Part shown: positions 36,159-47,542 of the stretch, piece by piece
How the letters are laid out: each line of letters starts with the position of its first letter
Position numbering within the stretch: position 1 is the stretch's first letter
Source: Cunninghamia lanceolata
Taxonomy: Eukaryota; Streptophyta; Pinopsida; Cupressales; Cupressaceae
DNA: 64,000 nt
Assembly (NCBI GenBank): GCA_027924645.1
Contig: BSBN01001482.1
Coordinates: forward strand, 11,302,001 to 11,366,000
Direction: 5' to 3'
Position numbers and translations under genes: made by a program
Notes under the pieces: generated by a model
Databases searched by the model: none
Told to the model about the DNA's origin: nothing
Seen by the model: only the letters and a program-made list of their open reading frames with translations

Positions 36159-36887
36159 ATTATTACTCCGATACAAAAAAGATTGGCGAGATATTAGTTT
36201 GGTCGCCACCACTGCAACACATGTCGTCACAATCATTAACACCGCTGGAGTGAAGGCCGAGCTATTTAACCAAAATTCTTGTTGACAACCACGAACTAAG
36301 GCACAACTGGAATACCACACCCTCATTTCCATCAAACATTTTACATTTTACACTTCCCGAAAGCATTTTAGGAACCCTGAGAGTTAGACGGTCACGAGTA
36401 AACTTACAATTTATAACTGCCAAACCGATGTAAATCACAAGAGAAATGGCTGCCACCAAGAGAAGCACACTAGATGAAATAAACATCGCCCTTTCTCCAT
36501 TTCTGAATATGGGCTTGTCGACATTTTGAAGCACGTAAACTTCGGTGGTCATATGCAGACATAAACTTACCGCTAAAGCTGCAATATTTGCCCACCTTCC
36601 TCCAGAGCCAGCGAAGGCCACGCCAGGGAGCACGCATCCCAAAAATATGCAGAAAACAAGTCGAGCAATATCGACAGTAACTCCTCTTGTTTTGATTTGC
36701 CAAAGAGATTGACGTTTTGGGCATCAAAATAGCCAAGAAATTGAATTGTCAAGGCATTGAGAGTGAGAACACTACCCTGAATCCACTTATCCCCTCTTTT
36801 ATGCGCCTTGTGTTTATCCCACGCAACGAATGTTATAAATACACATATGCCAACTAACATCTTCACTACTTGGAGACTGGATTCCAT

Positions 36888-37790
36888 TTTGCTTCCTACC
36901 TCTCACAATCTTAACACAGAAGAAGCAACACCAATTATTTCATCTCTACACTTCAATTAAACTTGTTCAGTCTCTTTATAAACCTAACCAAGTAATCATT
37001 AGTTCATGCTCTGCTAATTAAACTGATGAATATAATTAATTGAATTGACTATTTTATAAAACTTAATCATTTAAAATATATTATAATTTATTAATATTGA
37101 CCGTAGTTATTAATTAATTGAAATTCAAAGTCAAACAATTACAACCTTCACTTGGTTTCAACTTTCCCGCATTAATTTAAGCTGGGGACCAGTGCTTAAA
37201 TTTGACTGGCATTTTTACTGTAAAATACAATCAAATTTTTAAAAAGACTGTATCGTATGAAAGGTGAGATTCTGGACAAACTGTCAAAACTTATATAGGG
37301 TTATACTGATATATATTTGGTTTTTATATAATCTACTTATACTTTAAAGTATGTCATAGTATTTTAAAGGCAGTATTGAATAGATACCTGTCATAAAAAA
37401 AATTGCTTGACAGGCAAGGTCGACTGTCAAATTTAATCCCTACTGTGTGTAGATTTGTAGAAGAAAGAGATTTCTGCGTTCGCCTGTGTTGCGCTTGCGT
37501 GGGCCCCGCCACATTGTGTCGGTGATGGATCAGACTGCTGAAGTTTTCTTTCCGCATTTTTTTTGTTTTATTTGTTTGGAATTTAAAATGGGCATTGGGA
37601 GGAGTGAGCAAGGTTGAAAGTGGGGTAAAGGCCATGTGAAGTGAAGCTGCTCGTTTGTAGGGGGAGCGGTGAAAAGAGTCAAAGCGTAACAAATGAGGAA
37701 TCTTTGGGAGATTCTGTGGATTTACAATGTAGTGGAAGGGGGAATCTCTGGGAGATTTAATAGCCGGGTGGGTGGCCGTGTCAAACACTC
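36888..37790 (-). promoter_or_regulatory. 5' flank (copy B) of the membrane-protein gene
   Basis: Matches 43750-44390 and 13488-14120 apart from an extra 260 bases at about 37187-37446. It keeps the TATA-like TTTATAAAGAG on the minus strand at about 36972-36982, roughly 90 bases before the start codon. Confidence 0.75.
37189..37445. mobile_element. MITE-like insertion in flank copy B
   Basis: Present only in copy B. The ends are imperfect inverted repeats: CCAGTGCTTAAATTTGAC at 37189 against GTCAAATTTAATCCCTACTG at 37426-37445. The interior is AT-rich with a CCTGTCA/TGACAGG stem at 37387-37414. CAGTG termini suggest hAT, but I find no clean target duplication, so the class is uncertain. Confidence 0.45.
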
Positions 37791-38829
37791 CAATTCACTA
37801 ATTTACTAAGGTACTTGGTGGTTATACGCATAACTTATTATTTTTATTACGACGAAGGCCATTATGATTTTGGATTCTCGCTTGTGAGATTTTGTGTGTG
37901 GTTGGTATGTGCTCCGAATGATTTATGATGCCTTGGAAATCGTTGATATGTGCTATCAGTTTCTAGTGTAGGAGAAAAGAATTTAAATGACTGTTTTATG
38001 TTTTAGAAAATATTTAATTTCAAAAGGCATTTTAAATAATTGCTTGGTGATTGAAATAGATTGAATTATATTTGAAAAGAATTTTATTAGTTTTGGATTA
38101 TTGGGTTAGTGAAATTAATTTTGGGAAAGTTAATTGGGGTTAAGTCTAATCTTGTTTAGTGAGATATAAAAGAAAAAGGACTTTGTAATTTGATGGATTA
38201 TGTATTTTTGACATTTTGGAGAGTAAAAATTGGAAGAAAAGACCATTTTCAAACCATTTTTGAAGAATCTAGATTTTGCATGCTTTGAATTCCCTGAATC
38301 GAAAGTTACTTGAAAGTTTATTGTTTGGAATCAGATCATACATCTATTGAGGTAATTCTTTCCATGTTTGCTTTTGAATTGAAAAAGTTATTTAAATTTT
38401 TCATTTGTAGGAAGTAGAAAATTTTGGGAAATTGATTTTCCTACAAAGGTCATGTCAAAATCTTCTAAAAGTGTAATTTTATTTCAAAAGTGTCTTGTTG
38501 GGTAGATTAGGCTCAAAAGGGTATGCTTGCATTTTTAATTTTTGAAATTCTTGGAAAATGTAAAAAGTGTGAATTTCCCTATTTTGACCTATCAGAATTT
38601 GTTGGAAAAATTATGTGATTGGAAAATATTGTTGTTGGGTTGATTTAGAGCAAGAGGGTATTTTCAAAATTTTGAATTTATTTGTATTTCAAAAAGTGAT
38701 ATTTTTGGTGTGAAAATTAGGGGAAAATGCTTCAAGATCCATCAATGGTAGACCTTGGACATTCTTGAAATTATTTTATTTTATGAATTTTTGGGAAATT
38801 TTGGAAGTTGCGTGTTATGTGGAATGATG
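37791..38829. other. AT-rich intergenic sequence
   Basis: T- and A-rich sequence with frequent TTTTGAAA..GGAAA motifs; no gene or repeat boundary recognised. Confidence 0.5.
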
Positions 38830-39330
38830 GGTGTATACACCTAAAATTGACACGACTCTATCTAAATAAATATTCTTAATATTTATTTCATCTAAATTCC
38901 TCTATCAATAAATAAATAAACAAATTTATTTATTTGATTCATAGTCTTCCAATAATTAAATAAAATCAATGTATTTAATTAAATTCTTAAATTCCTCCAA
39001 ATCCTCCAACAAATTAAATAATACCAATTATTTAATTAGTTCTTCCAAAATCATTCTAAATTAAATAAAACCAATTATTTAATTATTTTTTCCAATAATA
39101 TCTTCTCTAAATTTAAATAAATCCAAATATTTATTTAAGTTGTCTATTTCCTCTAAAAATTGAGTTCTCTAAATATAATTCAATCAAATGTGCACATGCA
39201 ATTGAATATTCCAAATATTTAATTGAGCTAAAGTATCTTCTCAAACTCATGCAATGTTTATCCTCCAGTTATAACTAGTTAACTCTTCTATCAAATTCAC
39301 TTAACTAATTAATCTATTCTATTAATTGAT
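38830..39330 (+). repeat. AT-hairpin array (possible LTR U3 region)
   Basis: Opens with the palindrome GGTGTATACACC (38830-38841). Short AT hairpins follow, each separated by a pyrimidine-rich linker: 38864-38888 (AAATAAATATT/AATATTTATTT, perfect 11 bp), about 38905-38938, 38951-38983 (AATTAAATA/TATTTAATT), 39011-39038 (AATTAAATAAT/ATTATTTAATT), 39060-39084, 39111-39137 (TTAAATAAAT/ATTTATTTAA) and about 39298-39330. Spacing is about 40-60 bp. A TATA-like CTATAAGTAC at 39489-39498 lies downstream on the plus strand. Confidence 0.75.
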
Positions 39331-40109
39331 TAATCTCTTCAGTCAACTCGTTCTTCTATTTTATCAAATCCTCTCATGCAAAATAGAGCAGGACACTTGT
39401 CCTCTTCCTATTCGTGCACATCCTCTGAAGGTTTTTCAACTGTTGATCTTCTTATTCTTTCTATACCGTTGATCTTCTCTCTCACAAGTCTATAAGTACA
39501 ACCTTATTCCTCCATTTCTATCATCCAAGCTTTTAGTACCCTTACTCTGCAGGAATCACAGTGCGCCTTTGGCACCAAATTCCTCCATTGCTTGCGATCA
39601 ACTTGTGATCTTGTTCCCATTACCAGTGTTGTGAAGCTCATCTTCATTGTAAGAATTATCATAGCCGTTCTCCATTGACATCTTGAAGAAAAAAGCAAGG
39701 AAGTGTGCTTTCTAAGGGCTTCATTCATTACAAAAGATCGATTGAGATAGGCAACCAATGGAAGCTATGAAATATTGAGGTTTGCAAGGTTTTGTCTTTG
39801 TGGTTTTGAATCTTGATTATTTCCTTTTCCATTGAGTTATTGGATTACTTTGATACTATTGATAGTCATTCCAATTTTCTGATAACAATGGGTTGTTCCA
39901 TAGATTTAATTTTATAGTTGCATTAGGAAGTGTGCCTTCAGGGGTAAAACACTCTTTCTATTTTCAGGGTCCTTGAAGGAGGATGTCCTTGTTTGTGTGG
40001 GTTGGATAGTCCCCAACTCATTTGACATGATTGGATGCAAGGGTGCACTAGAAAAGTGCTCCTTGAGCTTGTTAGTTTGTGGGGTAGAGGGATGTCGTCT
40101 CTCCTAAGG
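39331..40109. other. Downstream of AT-hairpin array, no gene recognised
   Basis: Contains a TATA-like CTATAAGTACAACC near 39489, possibly an LTR promoter. An 84-codon minus frame at 39504-39758 has no recognisable motif and is not called. I found no primer-binding site. Confidence 0.4.
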
Positions 40110-40400
40110 CTCTATGTGAGTGATTGACAACCATCTTGTGCCTCTTGTGTGTGATTGAATGGCATACATCTTGTGACTCTCACATGTGAGTGAATTAGCA
40201 TTCACCTTGTGGCTCCTACGTCCGAGTGATTGATGTATATCTTGAGGATCTATGTGTGGTTGATTGCCTCCATCTTGTGTCTCCCATGAGAGTAGTGATG
40301 CGATATCCTGAGGCTACTATGTGAGTGGTGTCATCCTTCTTGTGACCCTTGTGTGAGTATTAGATGTTCTTCTTGAGACACTTGAATGTGTGTTATTCTT
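40110..40400 (+). repeat. Minisatellite, period about 34-36 bp
   Basis: About eight diverged units of the form ATGTGAGTGATTG...CATCTTGTG.CTCT in a row, with related but looser units continuing to about 40580. Confidence 0.75.
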
Positions 40401-40580
40401 TCGTATGCATTGATTAGCGTGTGTACCATATGTTGCCTTTATGCTCCTTGTGGTGTGAGTAGTTATATGTGCATTGTGAGCACTAGTGATGCAAGTGTTA
40501 CCTTCTTGTACTTGTGGTGTAATTCCATCTTGTGACTCTCGTGTGAGTGATGTGTTGATACTCTTGTACTTGTTTGAGTT

Positions 40581-41190
40581 TACTATGAATTACGTGGATT
40601 GGTGTGAGATGACCTAGATAACGGGTTTGTCATGATCATCTTCTCCGTAGCTTGGGGGTTGCCTAGAGTGGCATAGTCATCTATTGCACTCGATGATGGT
40701 AATACGGTAGGGTGGTGGGTAACATTTCCCCATTGGTCCTATCAAGATGATCTTTCTAGGGATGGATGGTTCTTTGTTCATTACAGGATATTTTGAATAT
40801 ATTGGATGGTTCTTTGTACCTACATATATACATATGCAAGACAATAAAAATAGAAATTAGGTCACAAAAAATCTATTATTATGCAACAAATTTGATATAT
40901 TATACACAAAATAATCTTTTGGAAGAAAGAAGAATATGATACATGAGCATTTTGAAAACAAGAGGTCAAGAGAGATAATTAGAAAATTAACCCTATAGCT
41001 ACTTTCAAACATGCAATTAGAATGGTGGTTAAATTCAAGATAATTCTATAATGACACAGCTCAATAATTGATACATGTTTGCCTCCTACCAGGGCTTCTA
41101 CCCAACAAAGAAAATACAAAGGTACTATAATTCTTTCTTGTCATATAATTGAAAAAACTAACATAATTACTATTAAATAAAATAATTTAG
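40581..41190. other. Intergenic, nothing recognised
   Basis: Includes AT-rich sequence near 40800-41180; no frame or repeat could be supported. Confidence 0.5.
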
Positions 41191-41196
41191 GTAATG

Positions 41197-41490
41197 CCCA
41201 TAAGGGCGCAATGTGGTGGTTAGTTCACTTGGTTATTGTGATTGCCACCGCGGTTCAAACCCTCACTGGCCGATGAGCTCATAGGCCATGGGCCTTCGTT
41301 GGGTCGTTGTACTCGCAAGCTATGTGACTTCGCTAAGCTAGCATACTAATAGAGTGTGTGCCTTCGTTGGACCAATGAACTTGCGAGTTTAAACAAAGGT
41401 GATAATACCTTGGGGACTGAGACCTCATTAATGTTCTGAAACCTTAGCCTTAGACTAGGCTAAAAACCTGAATTACCCAAAATAAAAAGA
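41197..41490 (+). mobile_element. tRNA-derived SINE
   Basis: TGGTTAGTTCACTTGG (about 41211) fits the pol III A box and CGGTTCAAACCCTCAC (about 41252) fits the B box (GGTTCRANNCC) at tRNA-like spacing. The body has repeated CCTTCGTTGG.. stretches and ends in an A-rich tail (CCCAAAATAAAAAGAAAA). It abuts the 3' flank of the intact membrane-protein gene. No exact target duplication was identified. Confidence 0.65.
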
Positions 41491-41580
41491 AAATAGTGAC
41501 AACAACCCATAGACAATAGTCAAATAAAGAAATAAACAACACACAAGTTCAATGGTCGGAAAATCTTGATACTTCCTCGC

Positions 41581-43749
41581 TTATTTCGCCTCCACATCAA
41601 TTATTTCGAGTTCGAGAATCCTTTCTGCTCCAATTAATTCACGTTTTCTTGTTTCTGTTTCCTGTATATCTTCTGGTAGGTTATTTTCCTTCACCTTCTT
41701 TCTTGGTGCTGTATCCCCTGAAGTCAATATTTCCTCTATTGCTCTGAACTTTTCTTGTATTTCAAGTGCCTTTCTTATATTCTCTTCTTTCAATTCTTTT
41801 GTCCATTCCCTGCAGTATTGAGGTAAGACTTGTGGTAGTTTTAAAACACAACAAGCTATAATATCTCCCAAGCAGTTCACTGTCCTAGCGACCAATTCAT
41901 TCCCATCACCGCTGAAGCAATCTTTGAAGATGGCCTTGCACACACATTTCATGCTACATCTTTTTAGCTTACTTGTGCCTTCATCATGCTCTAATTCATC
42001 AACTTGTCCTTTGCCATTCCAATATTCACAGAACCCCTTCATATGGGGGTGCAATGAACTCTGCTCATTCACCGCAAACTCGGCAACAACTTGAAGAACC
42101 TCCTTAAGTCTCAGCGCTGCACGACGGTGCTTCTTTTTTTCAACCACTCTTTCTATCTCTTGCATTTTGATGTCTCCTTCTAAACTCATTTGGTAGGCTC
42201 GGCTGTTGCGTGAATCAAACAAATTCATGGGATTCACTGTTATGTTAGCAGGGAAGTCTATAAAATTCAGTAGATCTTGCGAATCCCTGTAAGCTTTAAT
42301 AGCATCCTTCACAATCTTATTCGAACCCCATTCATAGGCAAGTTCTGCAAGGATAGAAATTGCCGCGACTGCTGCCATCTTCCATACCCCCCTGCCTTCA
42401 TATTCATTCTCAATTTCAATCTGGGAGAGCTTATTTCTAATATCTTCACGACTCTCATCGTCACTGTGCTTAATTACATCTAATACTTCTTGACAACTTT
42501 GGCCATTGGCATAAGCTTCCTTCATCACACTCTTTCTATGCTCACTTGATGAATCAGCCACGTACAAAATTTCGTTGGTTTCTGTAAACACAGCCATTTC
42601 TGCATCCCACACTAAATCTTTTGACTTGTTGATACAGGGGATTGTCTGCGCAACAGAGGAGACAATCCAAACCAACAAACCCGACAACACCGCACAGAAA
42701 GAGTTGAAGAGCACGAGTAAACAGATCACGACAGCCATAGGAAATATGATTGTCAACAAAACTAATTTTCTAAGCAGCGATTTCCACCAATTATCAGGTG
42801 AGCTCAGATTTCCGATAAAAAGGTATACTAACCGGTAGAAGCGAATTCCATATACCTTAGTATAAACAACGTAATCATAAAAGTCATTTTCTTTACGTGA
42901 ACAAAGCAAGAGAAATATTAGCCATCTCCAGATGAGGATAATCCATCCTGTGAGGATGAAAACACATTGAAGGCACAATGTCAATGTCAGAATATTATTA
43001 CTCCGATACAAAAAAGATTGGCGAGATATTAGTTTGGCCACCACCACTGCAACACATGTCGTCACAATCATTAACACCGCTGGAGTGAAGGCCGAGCTAT
43101 TTAACCAAAATTCTTGCTGACAACCACGAACTATGGCCCACAACTGGAATACCTCACCCTCATTTCCATCAAACATTTTACTTTTTATACTTCCCGAAAG
43201 CATTTTAGGAATCCTGAGAGTTAGACGGTCACGAGTAAACTTACAATTTATAACTGCCAAACCGATGTAAAGCACAAGAGAAATAGCTGCCACCAACAGA
43301 AGCACACTAGATGAAATAAACATCGCCCCTCCCCCATTTCTGAAAGTGGGGTTGTCGACATTTTGAAGCACGTAAACTTCGGTGGTCATATGCAGACATA
43401 AATTTACCGCTAAAGCTGCAATATTTGCCCACCTTCCTCCAGAGCCAGCAAAGGCTACGCCAGGGAGCACGCATCCCAAAAATATGCAGAAAACAAGTCG
43501 AGCAATATCGACAGACAGTTGCTTGTTCAACAACATTTGTAACTCCTCTTGTTTTGATTTGCCAAAGAGATTGACATTTTGGGCATCAAAATAGCCAAGA
43601 AATTGAAGGGTCAAGGCATTGAGAGTGAGAACACTACCCTGAATCCACTTATCCCCTCTTTTATGCGCCTTGTGTATATCCCACGCAACAAATGTTATAA
43701 ATACACATATGCCAACTAACATCTTCCCTACTTGGAGACTGGATTCCAT
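41581..43749 (-). CDS. Multipass membrane protein of unknown function, intact (722 aa)
   Basis: A single uninterrupted minus-strand frame from ATG 43749 to TAA 41581; the start is the first ATG and is conserved in copy B. Hydrophobic segments lie at roughly residues 10-25, 45-60, 82-102, 107-127, 142-168, 220-245, 255-290 and 325-365, giving about eight membrane spans in the N-terminal half. The C-terminal half is soluble and charged: a SDDESREDIRNKLSQIEIEN region, a basic EKKKHRRAALRLKE helix, a Cys patch (KRCSMKCVCKAIFKDCFSGD) and a coiled-coil-like end (KEENIRKALEIQEKFRAIEE). I do not recognise a named family. A second decayed copy and an orphan promoter show a locally duplicated gene family. 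A TATA-like box lies about 90 bases upstream. Confidence 0.85.
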   Translation of the reverse strand: MESSLQVGKMLVGICVFITFVAWDIHKAHKRGDKWIQGSVLTLNALTLQFLGYFDAQNVNLFGKSKQEELQMLLNKQLSVDIARLVFCIFLGCVLPGVAFAGSGGRWANIAALAVNLCLHMTTEVYVLQNVDNPTFRNGGGAMFISSSVLLLVAAISLVLYIGLAVINCKFTRDRLTLRIPKMLSGSIKSKMFDGNEGEVFQLWAIVRGCQQEFWLNSSAFTPAVLMIVTTCVAVVVAKLISRQSFLYRSNNILTLTLCLQCVFILTGWIILIWRWLIFLLLCSRKENDFYDYVVYTKVYGIRFYRLVYLFIGNLSSPDNWWKSLLRKLVLLTIIFPMAVVICLLVLFNSFCAVLSGLLVWIVSSVAQTIPCINKSKDLVWDAEMAVFTETNEILYVADSSSEHRKSVMKEAYANGQSCQEVLDVIKHSDDESREDIRNKLSQIEIENEYEGRGVWKMAAVAAISILAELAYEWGSNKIVKDAIKAYRDSQDLLNFIDFPANITVNPMNLFDSRNSRAYQMSLEGDIKMQEIERVVEKKKHRRAALRLKEVLQVVAEFAVNEQSSLHPHMKGFCEYWNGKGQVDELEHDEGTSKLKRCSMKCVCKAIFKDCFSGDGNELVARTVNCLGDIIACCVLKLPQVLPQYCREWTKELKEENIRKALEIQEKFRAIEEILTSGDTAPRKKVKENNLPEDIQETETRKRELIGAERILELEIIDVEAK

Positions 43750-44390
43750 TTTTCTTCCTACCTCTCACAATCTTAACACGGAAGAAGCAACACCAATTAT
43801 TTCATCTCTACACTTCAATTAAACATGTTCAGTCTCTTTATAAACCCTAACAAAGTAATCATTAGTTCCTGCTCGGCTAGTTAAACCGATGAATATAAGT
43901 AATTAATTATAGCTTACAATTAATTAGATGTTAAATTTTTTTAATTTATTAACATTGACCGTAGTTATTAATTAATTGAAATTCAAAGTCAAACAATTAC
44001 AACCTTCACTTGGTTTCAACTTTCCCGCATTAATTTAAACTGGGGTGTGTACATTTCTAGAGGAAAGAGATTTCTGCGTTCGCTTGTGTTCCGCTTGCGT
44101 GGGCCCCGCCACATTTTGTCGGCGATGGATCAGACTGCTGAAGTTTTCTTTCCGCATTTTTCTTGTTTTATTTGTTTGGAATTTAAAATGGGCATTAGGA
44201 GGAGTGAACAAGGTTGAAAGTGGAAAGTGGGGTAAAGGCCATGTGAAGTGAAACTGCTCATTTGTAGGGGAAGCGGTGAAAAGAGTCGAAGCGAACATGG
44301 GGATCAGAGATTCTGTGGAATGGGGAATCTTTGGGAGATTTAATAGCCGGCTGGGTGGCCGTGTCAAACACTCGAATTCACTAATTTGCT
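43750..44390 (-). promoter_or_regulatory. Promoter / 5' flank (copy C) of the intact membrane-protein gene
   Basis: The minus strand has TTTATAAAGAGACTGAACAT (about 43826-43845), a TATA-like box roughly 90 bases from the start codon. A GC-richer patch (GTGGGCCCCGCCACA region, about 44097-44115) lies further upstream. The block is conserved in three places in the window, which supports function or recent duplication. Confidence 0.7.
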
Positions 44391-45005
44391 TAGGTTCTTC
44401 GTGGTTATACGTATAATAAGGTGCGTCGGGACCATCGCTTCAAACTTCGTTTTAAAAAACTTTCCTATTTAATGACAGCGTAAGGACATTAAATTAAGTC
44501 ATAGGTGTGGAAGAATTTTGCATCGTTGATTTGGTGGAGCGACTACATTGTGGCTCATCCCATATACATTTAACGTTTAATAACATTGTTGACTAACGTG
44601 GTTTGTGGTAACTCATCACTTATTGTGGTTATAATATAAAACTAGTATATTATCTAAAGTAGGCTGAGGGATATCTCTTTTGGATAGTTTATTTGAAAAA
44701 GAAATTGGAAAAAACAAAAAATAAAAACCAAAAAAAAATTGGAAAAAATAAAAAAAAAACTAAAAAATAAATTGGAAAAAATAAAAAATAAAAACCAAAA
44801 AAGAAATTGAAAATAAGAAAATCACAACCAAAAAAGAAAAATTGAAAAAAATAAAAACCAAAAAAGAATTTGGAAAAAAAAAAAAACTAAAAACTAAAAA
44901 AGAAATTGGAAAAAATAAAAAATTAAAGATCAAAAAACAAATTGAAAATAAGAAAATCACAAAAACAATGGAACAAAAAAAGAAATTGGACAAGAATTTT
45001 TTTCC
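44391..45005 (+). repeat. Spacer and A-rich low-complexity tract (S2)
   Basis: 44391-44690 has no recognised feature and is absent from S1. 44690-45005 is the A-rich counterpart of 14120-14420. Confidence 0.7.
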
Positions 45006-45063
45006 AATGAATCTTATTTACATGAATTTATTTATTTAAATATTTTATTATTTTTGTTTACAG

Positions 45064-45205
45064 AATCTAAATGTTTATGGGAATATGAATCTTTCAGGGC
45101 TCGCTGTGAGTGTAGAACACCTCTCGGCGTAAAGAATCTAAATGTTTATGGGAATATGAATCTTTTAGCCCTTGTTGTGAGTGTAGAACGCCTCTCGGCG
45201 TAATT
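45064..45205 (+). repeat. 71-bp tandem duplication (S2)
   Basis: Counterpart of 14484-14625; units start at about 45064 and 45135. Confidence 0.8.
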
Positions 45206-46410
45206 AGTAAAACACCAAAGGTGTTATCAAATGGTCAATAGGCACAAATATTTATAGGTTTATTGCTAAATTGAATATATTTATATTTTTACTAAAAAAT
45301 CATTACATGTAGTAGTTGGTGGACAATGCTATAAATATTATAAGAAGTTCAATTATTTTTTTTTGTAAATAAAAATAATGGTATTAAATGAATAACCACC
45401 TGAACTAAATCATTAATGAACCATTAGAGAACTAGATTATAAAGAAACCATGAAACAACTATGGCCTCACATTCAACCAAGAAGTAGCATACCTACTAGT
45501 GCCCCAAAGTCATCCACTAAATAAATTCTAAGCAATCAAGACATTAGGTGAACCTTAGTACACAAATAATGTAGGATAATAGAAAACCCATGTTACTACT
45601 AAGAATTTGATAAGAACTCTTCCATAACCAGTAATTCTTTAATGAGTTATCTCCAAGGTACACCTTCCTACCATCATATTCTTCGTACTTAGAGAACTAC
45701 TCTCAATGGAAGGTCATATGGAAGGAAACACTCAAGTAAAACTAACTACAAACCTTCTGATGCATGAGTTGCAATGGATGCAACAAAAGCATCTACATAA
45801 TCTTGAGAAGACTTTTTAGAATCATCATCTGAATCATTTTTCTTTTTCTTCTTCTCCTCTTTGGAGTATCTATAGTAGTGCCTATGCTTTCTATAGTTCT
45901 AGCACTTAGCCTTGGACTTCCTAAGAAATTTAGATCTCTCATATGATTTAGATCTTGGCTTTTCTCTCTTCTTGTCCTTCTTCTTGCCTTTCTTATTCAG
46001 TCTTCCATGAACTTATAGAACCTTCTTATTTGATTTAGAAGCTTTTCGCTGCATCTCCTCTAAGAGTAATGATGTGACTACCTTATCCATCTTGAGCTTA
46101 GAAGCAATGCTCACAATTGCCATTGCAAGGTGATCCCATGAGTCTAGCAAAGAACAAATAAGTGTCATACAATAATCCTCCTCCATTTTCACTGAAACAA
46201 AGGGAAATTGGGTCACACTCATATTAAACAAATTCATGTGCTTAGCTACAAAACCAACATCTGATGCAATCATAGTAGGAGGGTCCAATGAAGGACTGTC
46301 CAACAATGTAGCCATAGTAACCAAAACACTCACACATAATACCTCACAACCAAATGACACAAGATATACCTTGGGAAAACCCTCAAAGAGAGAAAAACCT
46401 AGCCCCCAAA
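45206..46410 (-). pseudogene. Ty1/copia gag-protease remnant (S2)
   Basis: Paralog of 14640-15830. The minus frame at 46013-46360 reads SLLDSWDHLAMAIVSIASKL then TSLLLEEMQRKASKS, copia gag C-terminus. The decayed knuckle and protease parts lie at lower coordinates. Dead. Confidence 0.7.
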
Positions 46411-46990
46411 AGATTCAATCATTACGTTATTGAATTAGAAACAATATTAAAATCTACCACAAGAGTGCATGTGATAGGTAGTAGCCTAGTGATAACTAAC
46501 ACTATTCCTATCCCCTAAATTCCATCCTAAACCCCATGTCTTTCCTCACACTAAGATCTCCTTCTCACTCCTCTTCAAATGTCTATGACCCTCCTATAAG
46601 TATCAATCTCTAACCTCCTATGTGATCTGCATCAGCTGCATGATGGTGCAAGGTTCCAAACTCCTTGAAACATGTAGTCAACCAGTGCGCTAATTCCTAA
46701 ATCCAAGCCAAAACAATGGAAAATAAAATGGTGTAGTGACCAATGTATACTCCCAGGGTCCAATATGCCCTTATATGTCCTCCTTGATATTCTCAAATTC
46801 CAATTTCTCTGGCACCAATGGTTATTCTACAACTGTGATAGTTTGCTAGTCTGATATTTAGATAAGTTGTTTTGTCAAGACAATTTTTCTCAAACATGGA
46901 TATGTTCACTTTGTATAACTCCTTAATGTTATATCAAAACTACAAGGCTAAAATATAAAATGCAGTGAAATACAGCAACTTCCAAAAATG
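46411..46990. other. Noncoding part of old nested elements (S2)
   Basis: Counterpart of 15830-16440; no gene seen. Confidence 0.4.
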
Positions 46991-47537
46991 AACATCGGTG
47001 ATGGAGGATTATTGTGTTCCCCCAAGGATGCTCCTACATTAGACACCCTGGGTAAATTGAAAGTGAGTCCCTCACTTTCTAAGGGCTAGAGGGAAACCAA
47101 GTTAGTTCACCTCATCCCTATAAATCCAACTAGCATCTTGTTTCAACCTACCTCTCCATTTCACTAGGTACTCCTCATATTGCCTCTTCTAAGTACTCTA
47201 TCCAATTATGTTATGTAATATCTCCTCAATTTCTTCTTTTGGTTGTGGTGGTATGGGATTTTTCCCAAGGTTCTCCATATTATCTCTTTATGATTCCCCC
47301 TCATAATGCTAGTACAAGTCTATAATGTTGAATACTAGTGATATTCCCAATCCTTCACGAAGCTCTATCATATGTATTTCTTGAGTCAAACCTCCTTATA
47401 ATCATACAAGGATTGAACCTTATTTTTAGTTTGTTCTATGTCTCAACTGGATATCTCTCCTTTCTGTGGTATACCATAACTTCATACCTCACCCCAAAAT
47501 ATTTGTGTCTTCAATTTTTTTCCACATCATGCTTGTA
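46990..47537 (-). pseudogene. Gypsy pol C-terminus with chromodomain (S2)
   Basis: The minus strand around 47240-47130 gives EEIEEILHNIIG, stops, then KRQYEEYLVKWRGRLKQDA, the chromodomain seen in S1 and here with the YLVKWRG core uninterrupted. It is separated from the integrase core by the small LTR element. Confidence 0.7.
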
Positions 47538-47542
47538 CTTAT
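47538..47542. repeat. Target-site duplication CTTAT, left copy (small LTR element S2)
   Basis: Exact copy at 51337-51341; the same site as in S1. Confidence 0.93.

Larger units (their letters stand above)
25804..36887 (-). pseudogene. Membrane-protein gene copy B, split by copia 2 and frameshifted
   Basis: The paralog of the intact 722-residue gene at 41581-43749. The C-terminal two thirds (25804-27216) remain open and nearly identical. The N-terminal part is at 36164-36887 and starts MESSLQVVKMLVGICVFITF. Between them lies the 8937-bp copia element with ATTAT duplications. Relative to the intact copy this one also has a 25-bp deletion near 36672 (loss of the stretch encoding QMLLNKQLSVD) and a 2-bp deletion near 36298, both frameshifting. 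The 3' flank is conserved back to about 25714. The gene was probably dead or dying before or soon after the insertion; order not determinable. Confidence 0.9.

Noticed and set aside
37354..37788. 144-codon minus frame in flank copy B (similar frames at 13782 and 44035)
   Set aside because: The frame is not conserved across the three copies (indels shift it), so it reads as promoter sequence rather than a gene.
39504..39758. 84-codon minus frame
   Set aside because: No motif, overlaps a likely plus-strand promoter region, and composition is not coding-like.
41197..41270. Functional tRNA gene
   Set aside because: Boxes A and B are present but no cloverleaf can be drawn and an A-tailed body follows, so SINE fits better.
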